The position numbers were made by a program, and so were the translations under genes. A stretch of 64,000 nt of DNA from Leifsonia sp. NPDC080035 (GTDB taxonomy: Bacteria > Actinomycetota > Actinomycetes > Actinomycetales > Microbacteriaceae), in contig NZ_CP157390.1 in assembly GCF_040050925.1 (NCBI RefSeq), positions 2,046,001 through 2,110,000 of the forward strand. The letters are read 5' to 3'. Below, piece by piece: positions 56,933 through 64,000 of the stretch. Each line of letters starts with the position of its first letter. Position 1 is the first letter of the stretch. The notes under the pieces are model-generated. The model had not been told where the DNA came from, ran no database searches, and saw only the letters and a list, made by a program, of their open reading frames with translations.

Positions 56933-57892
56933 GTGAAAGCAGTGATCATCGAGGAGTTCGGGGACCCGGCCGGCATGCGGGTGGCCGATCGCCCGAAGCC
57001 GGCGGCGGGACCCGGTCGGCTGCTGGTGCGGACGGAGGCGATCGGCGTCGGCGGTGTGGACGCGGTGATCCGCCGCGGCACCATCGGGCTGGCGGGGGAG
57101 CCGGGGATGGTCCCCGGCAGCGAGGTCGCCGGCGTCGTCGAGGCGGTGGGCGCGGGCGTGGACCCCGGCTGGCTCGGCAGGCGGGTCTGGGCCTTCACCG
57201 GGCTCACCGGCGGATACGCCGAGTACGCCTCGGCCGGCCTCGACGACGTCACGGCCATCCCGGACGCGCTGGACTCCGTCGACGCGGTGACGCTGGGGAG
57301 CGCCGCGACGGTCGCGCACTTCGCCCTCGCGCACGCGCACCTCGCGCCCGGCGAGTCCGTGCTCGTGCGCGGCGCGTCCGGAAGCATCGGCATCGCGGCG
57401 ATCCAGCTCGCTGCGCACGCGGGCGCGGCGGCCGTCGCTGGCACGACGTCGTCGGCCGAACGCGGGCGGCGCCTCCGGCGGCTCGGCGCCACGCACCTAC
57501 TCGACCGGGCGGGCGCCGGGGACGACGCGTTCCCCGACCAGGTCGACGTGATCGTCGACATCATCGGCGGCCAGGATGTGCCCGCGTTCGTCGACAGGCT
57601 CGCGCCGAACGGCCGCTACGTGCTCGTCGGCGCCGTCGCCGGGTTCCCGCCCGCCGACTTCGGCCGCCCGCTGCTGACCGGGTTCCGGCTCTCCCGTTCG
57701 ATCGCCGCGTTCAGTCTGGATTCGGTCCCCGTTCCCGAGCGGAACCGTGTCCGCGCGCAGCTCTTCGAGCGGGCGGCGCGGGGCGAGCTCGGCTCCGTCG
57801 TGCACGAGGTGCTGCCGCTCGCTGAGGCCGCGGAGGCGCACCGCCGGATGGACGCGGGGGCGGTGTTCGGCCGGATCGTGCTCGAGCCCTAG
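56933..57892 (+). CDS. quinone oxidoreductase-like zinc-free alcohol dehydrogenase (MDR)
   Basis: A 319-residue medium-chain reductase: MKAVIIEEFGDPAGMRV, GSEVAGVVEAVGAGV, NADPH site VLVRGASGSIGIAAIQLAAHAGA, and end VHEVLPLAEAAEAHRRMDAG. The structural and catalytic zinc ligands of true ADHs are lacking, as in QOR. GAGGAGG before GTG 56933. Reduces quinones or enones; likely induced when the divergent TetR is released. Confidence 0.9.
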   Translation: MKAVIIEEFGDPAGMRVADRPKPAAGPGRLLVRTEAIGVGGVDAVIRRGTIGLAGEPGMVPGSEVAGVVEAVGAGVDPGWLGRRVWAFTGLTGGYAEYASAGLDDVTAIPDALDSVDAVTLGSAATVAHFALAHAHLAPGESVLVRGASGSIGIAAIQLAAHAGAAAVAGTTSSAERGRRLRRLGATHLLDRAGAGDDAFPDQVDVIVDIIGGQDVPAFVDRLAPNGRYVLVGAVAGFPPADFGRPLLTGFRLSRSIAAFSLDSVPVPERNRVRAQLFERAARGELGSVVHEVLPLAEAAEAHRRMDAGAVFGRIVLEP

Positions 57893-58602
57893 GGGCGCGC
57901 GGAGCCGCGCCGCGCCAGCTGCGCGCGGAGTCCGTCCAGGATGACCGCGAGACCGAAACCGATCGAGGGTGTGCCCTCGTCCTGCAACTGTCCGCCCTGA
58001 AGGACAGCGGACAGGCGCGGGAAGTCCGCGCGCGGGACGACCTCGAGCAGCTCGGCGGGCGACACGGTCGCGCCGCCGCTGCGGGCACGGGCGAGGTTCG
58101 CGATGTTGCGCGCGTGGCCGTCGAGCAGCAGCCCCGCCTCCAGGCGTTCGTCGACGTCGAGCGCCAGCGGCTCGGTGATCGTGAGGAGCCGTTCGACCCA
58201 GGACGCGTGCCGCGGGGTGAGCGGGACGCCCGGCAGCGGCAGGTCGAGCAGCCACGGATGCGCCAGGTAGCGTTCGAACAGGCCGGCCGTCCATGCGCTC
58301 ACCCCGGCGTCCCAGGCCTCTTCGGCGGAGGGCCAGGCGGGCGGCGCCCCGAGGGCCTCGTCCATCACCAGCAGGAGCAACTCGTCGCGGGAGGCGACGT
58401 GCCGGTACAGGGCCATCGCCGAGCAGCCGACCGCGGCGCTCACCTTGCGGATCGTCACCGCCTCCACGCCGTCGCTGTCGGCGAGCGTGCCGGCGGCGGC
58501 GAGGATCACCGGCAGGGACAGTCCCGGTCGCGCCACGTTCCCGCCCTGCCAGGCCGCCCGGATGCGCTCCGGCAGTCCCGGGGCGGGAACACGATCGGTC
58601 AC
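57889..58602 (-). CDS. TetR-family regulator, large C-terminal domain
   Basis: A 237-residue TetR protein with tetracycline-repressor-type C-terminal domain. HTH about residues 46-70 (TIRKVSAAVGCSAMALYRHVASRDEL). GTG 58602 follows AAGGAG by 6 nt; an ATG at 58638 is an alternative with no site. In an operon behind the alpha/beta hydrolase gene, with tandem operators upstream. Its 3' end overlaps the reductase gene by 4 bp. Confidence 0.9.
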   Translation of the reverse strand: MTDRVPAPGLPERIRAAWQGGNVARPGLSLPVILAAAGTLADSDGVEAVTIRKVSAAVGCSAMALYRHVASRDELLLLVMDEALGAPPAWPSAEEAWDAGVSAWTAGLFERYLAHPWLLDLPLPGVPLTPRHASWVERLLTITEPLALDVDERLEAGLLLDGHARNIANLARARSGGATVSPAELLEVVPRADFPRLSAVLQGGQLQDEGTPSIGFGLAVILDGLRAQLARRGSARP

Positions 58603-58618
58603 GGGGCGCTCCTTCTGC

Positions 58619-59491
58619 TCACGGGGTCGCGCCGTCAACGCTACTCGACGCCGGAGCGGTCGCCCGAAGGTGATCGATCACGGCGGCAGCGACCAGGGCG
58701 GGCTGCTTCTCGGGTCCGAAATGGTCGAGGCCCGGGAAGAGCCGGAGGCGCGCGGACGGCAGCAGCGCGGACAGCCGCCCGGCGGCCCGGCCCGCGGAGG
58801 TCGCCGTCGCCTCCTTGCCCGTCATCAGCAGGACCGGAGCCTCGACGCCGCGGTAGCGCTCCGGCTGGTCGGCCAGGTTCGCGGCCTCGCGGTGCTCCCG
58901 CAGTGTCCCCTCCAACAGGGCGTACTTCTGGAGGCGCTCCTCGCGCGGGATCGCGACCCGCATGATCGCGGAGAGCACCACCCGCGGCGCCTTTCCGCTT
59001 GTCTCCGGGTTCACGCCCTGGACGAACGTGGTGAACGCGGCGTGCCGACGGCCACGCGCGAGCTCGGCCGCGCAGCGGTCGGCCCACCGCATCGCCACGA
59101 GCTCGTCGTCCTCGCCGATCAGGACCCCCGGCTCGTACACCGCGCCGGCGTCGAAGCGACCCGTCCGCAGGGCCTCCAGGGCGAGGAAACCGCCGAAGCT
59201 GTGCCCCGCGATGAGCCGGGAGCCGGTGGCCGCGGCGACCGCGAGGATGTCCTCGACCTCCCGCTCCGCGCCGTATACGTCGCCCTGCGGGCCGCTCGCG
59301 CCGCGGCCGCGTCGCTCGATGGTGTGGACCGTGAATGCGGTGCCCAGCTCGCGGGCTAACCCGTCGAAATCACGGGCGACGGCAAGCGCCCCTGGCACCA
59401 GCACAAGGCCGGGACCGCGGCTGGTGGAGCGGTAGGCGATGCGGGTGCCGTCCGCGGATCGGGTCTGGTTCTCGGTGATGTTGTCGTTCAT
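58619..59491 (-). CDS. alpha/beta hydrolase
   Basis: A 290-residue serine hydrolase. Oxyanion LVLVPGALAVARDF, nucleophile elbow GHSFGG, acid in VLLMTGKEATA and His in GLDHFGP. ATG 59491 with GGAGG upstream. Co-transcribed with the TetR gene at 57889, so it is likely induced by its own substrate or product. Ester or epoxide substrates are possible. Confidence 0.9.
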   Translation of the reverse strand: MNDNITENQTRSADGTRIAYRSTSRGPGLVLVPGALAVARDFDGLARELGTAFTVHTIERRGRGASGPQGDVYGAEREVEDILAVAAATGSRLIAGHSFGGFLALEALRTGRFDAGAVYEPGVLIGEDDELVAMRWADRCAAELARGRRHAAFTTFVQGVNPETSGKAPRVVLSAIMRVAIPREERLQKYALLEGTLREHREAANLADQPERYRGVEAPVLLMTGKEATATSAGRAAGRLSALLPSARLRLFPGLDHFGPEKQPALVAAAVIDHLRATAPASSSVDGATP

Positions 59492-59501
59492 GTCGACCTC
59501 C

Positions 59502-59537
59502 TGCGTACAGTGTATGCATATGCGTACAGCGTACGCA
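59502..59537. promoter_or_regulatory. tandem TetR operators upstream of the hydrolase/tetR operon
   Basis: TGCGTACAGTGTATGCA (59502-59518, one mismatch pair) and TGCGTACAGCGTACGCA (59521-59537, perfect 7-bp arms). Centres 19 bp apart, 11 bp before the start codon, suitable for repression by the operon's own TetR. Confidence 0.75.
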
Positions 59538-59580
59538 AGAGGATGCGCCGAGCCGCCTCCGTCCAGGTCGCCTCGGGCGC

Positions 59581-60087
59581 CTACGCCCGGTCGCGCGGCA
59601 GCGCCAGCGCCATCGTCCAGACGTTCAGGTGCAGCGTGGCGCCGCGGAACGGGATGTCCTCGTCCCCGGCCAGCGTGAAGCCGGACCGCTCGCACACCCG
59701 GTTCGACGCCGGGTTCTCGACATTCGGGAACGCCATGAGAAGCGGGTACCGGCCGTGTCGGCGCACATCGTCGACGACCAGCGGGACGGCCGCCGCCGCG
59801 AACCCGTGTCCCTGTGCCTCCGGCAGGACGAACCAGCCGGTCTCGTGCACGTCCGCGTCCCTCCACCGTGTCGACCACCAGCCGATCGAGCCGACCACGC
59901 GGTCGTCGTCCACGATCCGGAACATCCGCGACTCCCCGGTCTCCCAGCCGCGCAGGTACCGGGCGTGCCGGTCGGCGACCTGTGCGGGCGTCTCCGGTCC
60001 GACCAGGTGCCTGGTCATCTCGGGAGTGTTGGCCGCCTCCAGCAGCGGCAGGTCGTCCTCGCTCCAGCGCTCCAGCCGCAGCGTCAT
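59581..60087 (-). CDS. GNAT-family N-acetyltransferase (RimJ-like)
   Basis: A 168-residue acetyltransferase. LRLERWSEDDLPLLEAANTPEM, VGSIGWWSTRW, and acetyl-CoA loop LPEAQGHGFAAAAVPLVVDD, followed by NVENPASNRVCERSGF, are typical of the RimJ/RimL group. Overlaps the upstream RibD-C gene by 4 bp. Substrate unknown (protein N-termini or small amines). Confidence 0.9.
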   Translation of the reverse strand: MTLRLERWSEDDLPLLEAANTPEMTRHLVGPETPAQVADRHARYLRGWETGESRMFRIVDDDRVVGSIGWWSTRWRDADVHETGWFVLPEAQGHGFAAAAVPLVVDDVRRHGRYPLLMAFPNVENPASNRVCERSGFTLAGDEDIPFRGATLHLNVWTMALALPRDRA

Positions 60088-60656
60088 GCCGCACCCGGGC
60101 CCGGAGGTGCGTCGAGCACCCGCGGCACCGCCTCGTAGAGCACCAGCCGGCCGTCCAGCACCCGGATGGAGGTGGACTCCATGACGACATCCGGCCAGCC
60201 GTCGTAGATGCGGTCGGCGCCCGACGCCCCGTTGACGACCGGGAAGACCACCACCCGGTAGCGGTCGACGAGCCCCGCCCGCAGCAGGGAGCGGCTCAGG
60301 CTGGGGCTGCCGATCGTGCGCAGCTCGATCCCCGTTCGCTTCAGCTCCCGCACCGCCTCCACGGCGTCGCCCGCGACCAGGCTTGTGTTCGCCCACTCCA
60401 GCGGCTCGGTCAGCGTGCGCGAGAAGACGATCTTGGGTCGCGCGGTCAGCTCGGCCATGTCCTCGGCGCCGGTGCGGGCGAACTCCGCGAACAGTCGGTA
60501 CGTGCGCGTGCCGAGCAGCACGGTGTACTCCCGCTCGGCCTCGGCGGCCAGCATCTCGAAGTACTCCGGACCGCCCATTCCCCACAGGCCGGGCCAGCCC
60601 TCGGCCGAGCCGAAGCCGTCCAGAGAGGTGATGTAGTCGACCAGCAGCTCTGCCAC
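60084..60656 (-). CDS. dihydrofolate reductase-like (RibD C-terminal) protein, copy 3
   Basis: A 190-residue RibD_C-fold protein: LLVDYITSLDGFG, VLLGTRTYRLFAEF, GIELRTIGSPSLSRSLLRAGLVDRYRVVVFPVVNGASG. GTG 60656 follows GGGGG by 6 nt; an upstream open frame lacks a site. In one transcript with the GNAT gene. Third such paralogue in the window. Confidence 0.88.
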   Translation of the reverse strand: MAELLVDYITSLDGFGSAEGWPGLWGMGGPEYFEMLAAEAEREYTVLLGTRTYRLFAEFARTGAEDMAELTARPKIVFSRTLTEPLEWANTSLVAGDAVEAVRELKRTGIELRTIGSPSLSRSLLRAGLVDRYRVVVFPVVNGASGADRIYDGWPDVVMESTSIRVLDGRLVLYEAVPRVLDAPPGPGAA

Positions 60657-60797
60657 GCGCGTCCCCCTGACGTCAGCGGAAGGATACTGCCGCCTCGCGT
60701 GGAGCGGCCAGTGGCTCCGCAGAACGGGTCTGGCCGCCCACCCCCCGAATGGTGCACACTGGGCCGGTCCGTATGCGATGACGGAGGGGGATATCGC

Positions 60798-63700
60798 GTG
60801 AGGAGACCGGGAGCGGCTGCCGGGGCGCTCGTCGCCGGGCTGCTCCTCGGTCTGCTCGCGCCCGCGCTCGTCGTCGTGCCCGCGACCGCAGCGGCCGCCG
60901 CACCGGCCTCCGCGCCCGCCGGCAGCGCGACGGATCCCGGAATCTGGAACGTCCACACCGTGACCTTCCGCTCGCTCGGCCGCACCGTAGCGAGCGTGCT
61001 GGTCGTCGACGGCGGCCACGCGCCGCGGCAACCCGCCCCGCCCGCGGCCGACGGCGTCTTCGACGGCTGGGTGACGGAGTCGGGCGGCTCGGTCGTGCCC
61101 TTCGACTTCGTGACGACCGTTGTCACCTCCGATCTGGTGGTCGACGCGCGCTTCACCGACACCCACGTCGCGCAGTTCCTCGCCGGGCCGTCCGGGTCCG
61201 ACGCGCGGCACGTCATCGACGCCGACGAGGTGGCCGACGGCGCTCCGCTCGGCGACATCGCGCCCGACGTGTCACAGGTTCCGGAGGGCCAGGTGTTCAC
61301 CGGCGACTGGTTCCGGCAGGGCGACGCAACGCGGACGCCGTACGACTTCTCGTCGCCGGTCACCGCGAACCTGCGGCTCGTCCCGCTCTTCGCCGCCGGC
61401 TTCGCCGTCTCGTTCGTGACGGACGGGACGGCGGTCGAGCCGGAGTTCGTCCTCGAACCCGATACCGAGTTCACCGCGGCCGACCTCGCCGCCGTCTCTC
61501 CGCCGACGCGCACCGGCTACACATTCACGCAGTGGTGGGAGGACGCGGCGCGCAGCCGGCCGGTCGTCTTCCCGATCACGGCGACGACGACCCTCTACGC
61601 CGGATGGAGCGGGGACAGCGTGGACTACCACGTCAGCTATTGGCTGGAGAAGGCGAACGTGGTGCCCGCCGGGTATCCCGCGCCCGTGTTCACCCCGGCG
61701 GGAGGGACGCCGCCCGCGTGGGGAGCGGCCGACGGCGCCCTCAGTCCCGCCCAGCTGGCGAATCCGGCCACCTACGACTTCCTCGACGACATCACCGCCA
61801 CCGCCGTCGCGGGGACGACTGTGAGCGGCCCCGCGGCCAAGAGCGACGTCCCCGCCTCGATCCAGGGTCTGGTGCGAGCGCAGCTGGATCCCGCGAGTGT
61901 GCAGCCCGATCCGATGACGTTCGCCGACCTGGCCGTCAGCCAGCAGGACGTCACGGTGAAGGGTGACGGATCCACGGTCGTCAACGTGTACCTGACCAGG
62001 GCGCTGTGGCGGGCGGACTTCGCGCTGATCAGCCCGGGCGGCACGCTCAACACGTCGACGCCGTGCGCTCGCACGGGGACCTACGACGTCACCATGACCG
62101 TCGGAGGGACCACCTACTACCAGTCGACGCAGCCGGGCGGCGGCCAGCTCCTCGGGACGTTCTCCGTGCGCGAGAAGATCGGCTTCGACATGAAGGCGGC
62201 GAACGTCGCGCCGGTCTCCCTGTCGCAGACCGACGGCTCGGAACTCATCACCGCCCTCGACACCGGCACCCAGAACCAGAGCTGCGTGCTCCGCGGCTGG
62301 GGTCCGCAGCAGGTCACGCCGGATGTCTTCAACGCCACGTACACCGGGGCGTATGCGGACACGAGGTCTGTGGACCTGACCGCCAGGACCACATCGCTGA
62401 GCGGCGCGATGGCCGCGAGCAGGACCCAGAACCTGACCCAGCGGTTCGTGTACACCGAGACGGTCGACCAGTCGATCGCCGCCCCGGACGCGGTGATCGG
62501 CCCGGACGGGACCCCCAACGACCCGCTGCACGTCGCCACCCTCTACAACAACGACAAGACGACGGTCAGGGCCGAGATCCCGGCAGGGCACCAGGTCTTC
62601 TCGCAGTTCCGGACGGCCTGGTACTGGGCCACGACGGGCGACAGGCAGGTCGCGAGCCCGATCGAGGGCTTCACCTCGTACGTCGGCTATGGCACCGGGG
62701 CCGCGACGGTCGGCAACTACTTCCAGCTCGACGCGCCGACGAATCGGCTCTATCAGCTGAAGAACAGCGGCAACATCAACGACAGGTATCGCTACCAGTT
62801 CTACAGCCGCAACGTCTACACGCTGAGCTTCGTCACGGGAGGCGGCACGGCCATCCCGCCGGTCTCCGGCATCCCCTACGAGGGCTCGCTGGGGCAGCTC
62901 GCCCCCGACGACCCGACACGCGGCAACGACGTGTTCCAGGGCTGGTACACCGACTCGGAGTTCAACGTGCCGTTCGGCTTCGACGGCGCCACGATGCCGC
63001 CGAGCAACCTCGTGCTGTACGCCAAGTGGCTGAACGACCCGCACACCGTGCAGTTCTACGACCACCCGTCCGCGCCCGATCCCATCGTTGGCCTCACCCA
63101 GACGGTGGAGGACCAGGGCACCGCGACCGAGCCCGCCCCACTCCCGCCGCAGCCGGACAGCCAGTCCTTCGTCGGCTGGTTCCAGCGCACCGCGGACGGC
63201 TTCTTCGTCCCGTACGACTTCGACACCCCGGTCGGTGGCGACCTGCGCCTCTACGCGCGCTGGCAGCAGCCGGCCGCGGCGCCGTTCCCGATGCTCTACG
63301 ACGGCGACGGGAACACGTCGGGGGCGGCCCCGCGCGACCCGTACCGCTACGACGCCGGCTCCAGCGCGATCGTCGCCGACGGTGCGTCGCTGCGGCGCGG
63401 AGACGAAGTCTTCGTCGGGTGGCGTCCGGTCGCCGGCGCCGCCGCGATGCGCATCATCACCAGCCCGGTGCCGGGCGACGGCCTCTACCAGGCGGGCCGG
63501 ACCGTCCGGTTCGGCGCCGGCTCCGTGACGCTGACCGCCGCCTACGCGAACCCGGACCCCCGGTTCACGGTGACCTTCCGCGAGAACGGCGGCCTCGGTG
63601 CGTCGACGGCGTGGGACGGCCCGCCGGGGGCCTCGATCACCTACCCGGGCGCCTCCGATCTGCGCTTCACCGGTCCCGGTACCGACTTCCTCGGCTGGGC

Positions 63701-63998
63701 GACCTCGCCGTCCGCGACGTCCCCGGACCCCGCCTACGACCGGCTGGTGGTCTCCACCCTCACCGCCGACCTCACCCTGTACGCCGTGTGGGCCGACGCT
63801 CCCGGTCCGGCCCCGTCGCCCCCTCCCGCGCCTCCGGCCACGCCGGCCGGCGACCTCCCCGGCACGGGGAGCGACCCGACCGGCGGGCTGGTGCTCGCCG
63901 CCGCGCTCTTCGCGGCCGGGGTCGTCGCCTCCCTGCTCCGGCGCCGGCGGGGCGCGCCGGTCAGCGGCCGCCGCCCAGGTCCTCCCTCAACCCGTTGA
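60798..63998 (+). CDS. cell-wall-anchored InlB-repeat surface protein (LPxTG)
   Basis: A 1066-residue exported protein. GTG 60798 follows GGAGGGGG; signal residues 1-35 (GALVAGLLLGLLAPALVVVPATAAAAAP). At least six InlB B-repeat/Listeria-Bacteroides modules occur, each with FVGW/FDGW/FQGW-type cores and a closing LYAxW (for example about residues 210-270, 680-750, 755-820). The region around 270-650 is a larger, non-repeat beta domain with CAR and CVLRGW cysteines. Sorting signal LPGTG at 1020-1024, hydrophobic LVLAAALFAAGVVASLL and RRRR tail, so sortase attaches it to peptidoglycan. Adhesion is the likely role. Confidence 0.88.
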   Translation: MRRPGAAAGALVAGLLLGLLAPALVVVPATAAAAAPASAPAGSATDPGIWNVHTVTFRSLGRTVASVLVVDGGHAPRQPAPPAADGVFDGWVTESGGSVVPFDFVTTVVTSDLVVDARFTDTHVAQFLAGPSGSDARHVIDADEVADGAPLGDIAPDVSQVPEGQVFTGDWFRQGDATRTPYDFSSPVTANLRLVPLFAAGFAVSFVTDGTAVEPEFVLEPDTEFTAADLAAVSPPTRTGYTFTQWWEDAARSRPVVFPITATTTLYAGWSGDSVDYHVSYWLEKANVVPAGYPAPVFTPAGGTPPAWGAADGALSPAQLANPATYDFLDDITATAVAGTTVSGPAAKSDVPASIQGLVRAQLDPASVQPDPMTFADLAVSQQDVTVKGDGSTVVNVYLTRALWRADFALISPGGTLNTSTPCARTGTYDVTMTVGGTTYYQSTQPGGGQLLGTFSVREKIGFDMKAANVAPVSLSQTDGSELITALDTGTQNQSCVLRGWGPQQVTPDVFNATYTGAYADTRSVDLTARTTSLSGAMAASRTQNLTQRFVYTETVDQSIAAPDAVIGPDGTPNDPLHVATLYNNDKTTVRAEIPAGHQVFSQFRTAWYWATTGDRQVASPIEGFTSYVGYGTGAATVGNYFQLDAPTNRLYQLKNSGNINDRYRYQFYSRNVYTLSFVTGGGTAIPPVSGIPYEGSLGQLAPDDPTRGNDVFQGWYTDSEFNVPFGFDGATMPPSNLVLYAKWLNDPHTVQFYDHPSAPDPIVGLTQTVEDQGTATEPAPLPPQPDSQSFVGWFQRTADGFFVPYDFDTPVGGDLRLYARWQQPAAAPFPMLYDGDGNTSGAAPRDPYRYDAGSSAIVADGASLRRGDEVFVGWRPVAGAAAMRIITSPVPGDGLYQAGRTVRFGAGSVTLTAAYANPDPRFTVTFRENGGLGASTAWDGPPGASITYPGASDLRFTGPGTDFLGWATSPSATSPDPAYDRLVVSTLTADLTLYAVWADAPGPAPSPPPAPPATPAGDLPGTGSDPTGGLVLAAALFAAGVVASLLRRRRGAPVSGRRPGPPSTR

Positions 63999-64000
63999 GG

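Noticed and set aside
59814..60797. N-terminal extension of the LPGTG surface protein (frame open from 59814)
   Set aside because: The extension is antisense to the GNAT and RibD-C genes; GTG 60798 has a strong ribosome site followed by a signal peptide.

Overview
The window is a high-GC chromosomal segment of an actinomycete. Gene content (ClgR next to a ClpP, many LacI-controlled sugar ABC importers without their own ATPase, an LPxTG surface protein, dense ATGA gene overlaps, many GTG starts) fits Microbacteriaceae, for example a Leifsonia-like soil or plant bacterium. That placement is an inference from gene style, not from a marker gene. No rRNA, CRISPR array, transposase or intact integrase was seen.

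1-15 kb: the 5' end of a sugar-binding lipoprotein gene; an operon of one DszA/NtaA-type FMN monooxygenase with two DszC/SfnB-type flavoproteins; the pair clgR/clpP; tRNA-Tyr; a rifampicin monooxygenase (rox) gene preceded by a 19-bp inverted repeat that looks like a rifamycin-associated element; an IMPase-family phosphatase; an M23 peptidase; a GH13 alpha-glucosidase; an unusual Cys-cluster/pentapeptide-repeat protein; and an aldo/keto reductase.

14.2-17 kb is an insertion hotspot around tRNA-Thr(GGT) and tRNA-Met(CAT). On the left, a nuclease-like orphan gene sits exactly between two 31-bp direct repeats. On the right, a 55-bp copy of the tRNA-Met 3' end marks the far border of a 1.3-kb remnant island holding only two small acidic ORFs.

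17-28.3 kb is a carbohydrate locus: two secreted glycosidase-like proteins (one with a chitobiase-C-like domain, one Tat-exported with a fascin-like trefoil), a LacI regulator, a binding protein and two permeases, an SDR and a mannonate-dehydratase-like enolase. Related LacI-type palindromes recur through it, so it looks like one local regulon, probably for uronate-containing oligosaccharides (inference).

28.3-40.9 kb holds small regulator-effector units: TetR/MFS pairs, ArsR with a RibD-C-like reductase and an SRPBCC protein, an SDR with an apparent N-terminal frameshift, a ketopantoate reductase, a decayed LacI fragment, a deaminase and a flavin disulfide reductase operon. Several carry clear operators.

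40.9-56.2 kb holds two further LacI-controlled sugar systems: LacI/ABC/GH1 beta-glucosidase, and LacI/GH2/ABC followed by DUF624, Gfo/Idh/MocA, PmoA-like and cupin genes in one tightly coupled operon with six consecutive 4-bp overlaps. 56.2-64 kb holds TetR/quinone-reductase and TetR/hydrolase units, GNAT and RibD-C genes, and a 1066-residue InlB-repeat surface protein with an LPGTG anchor.
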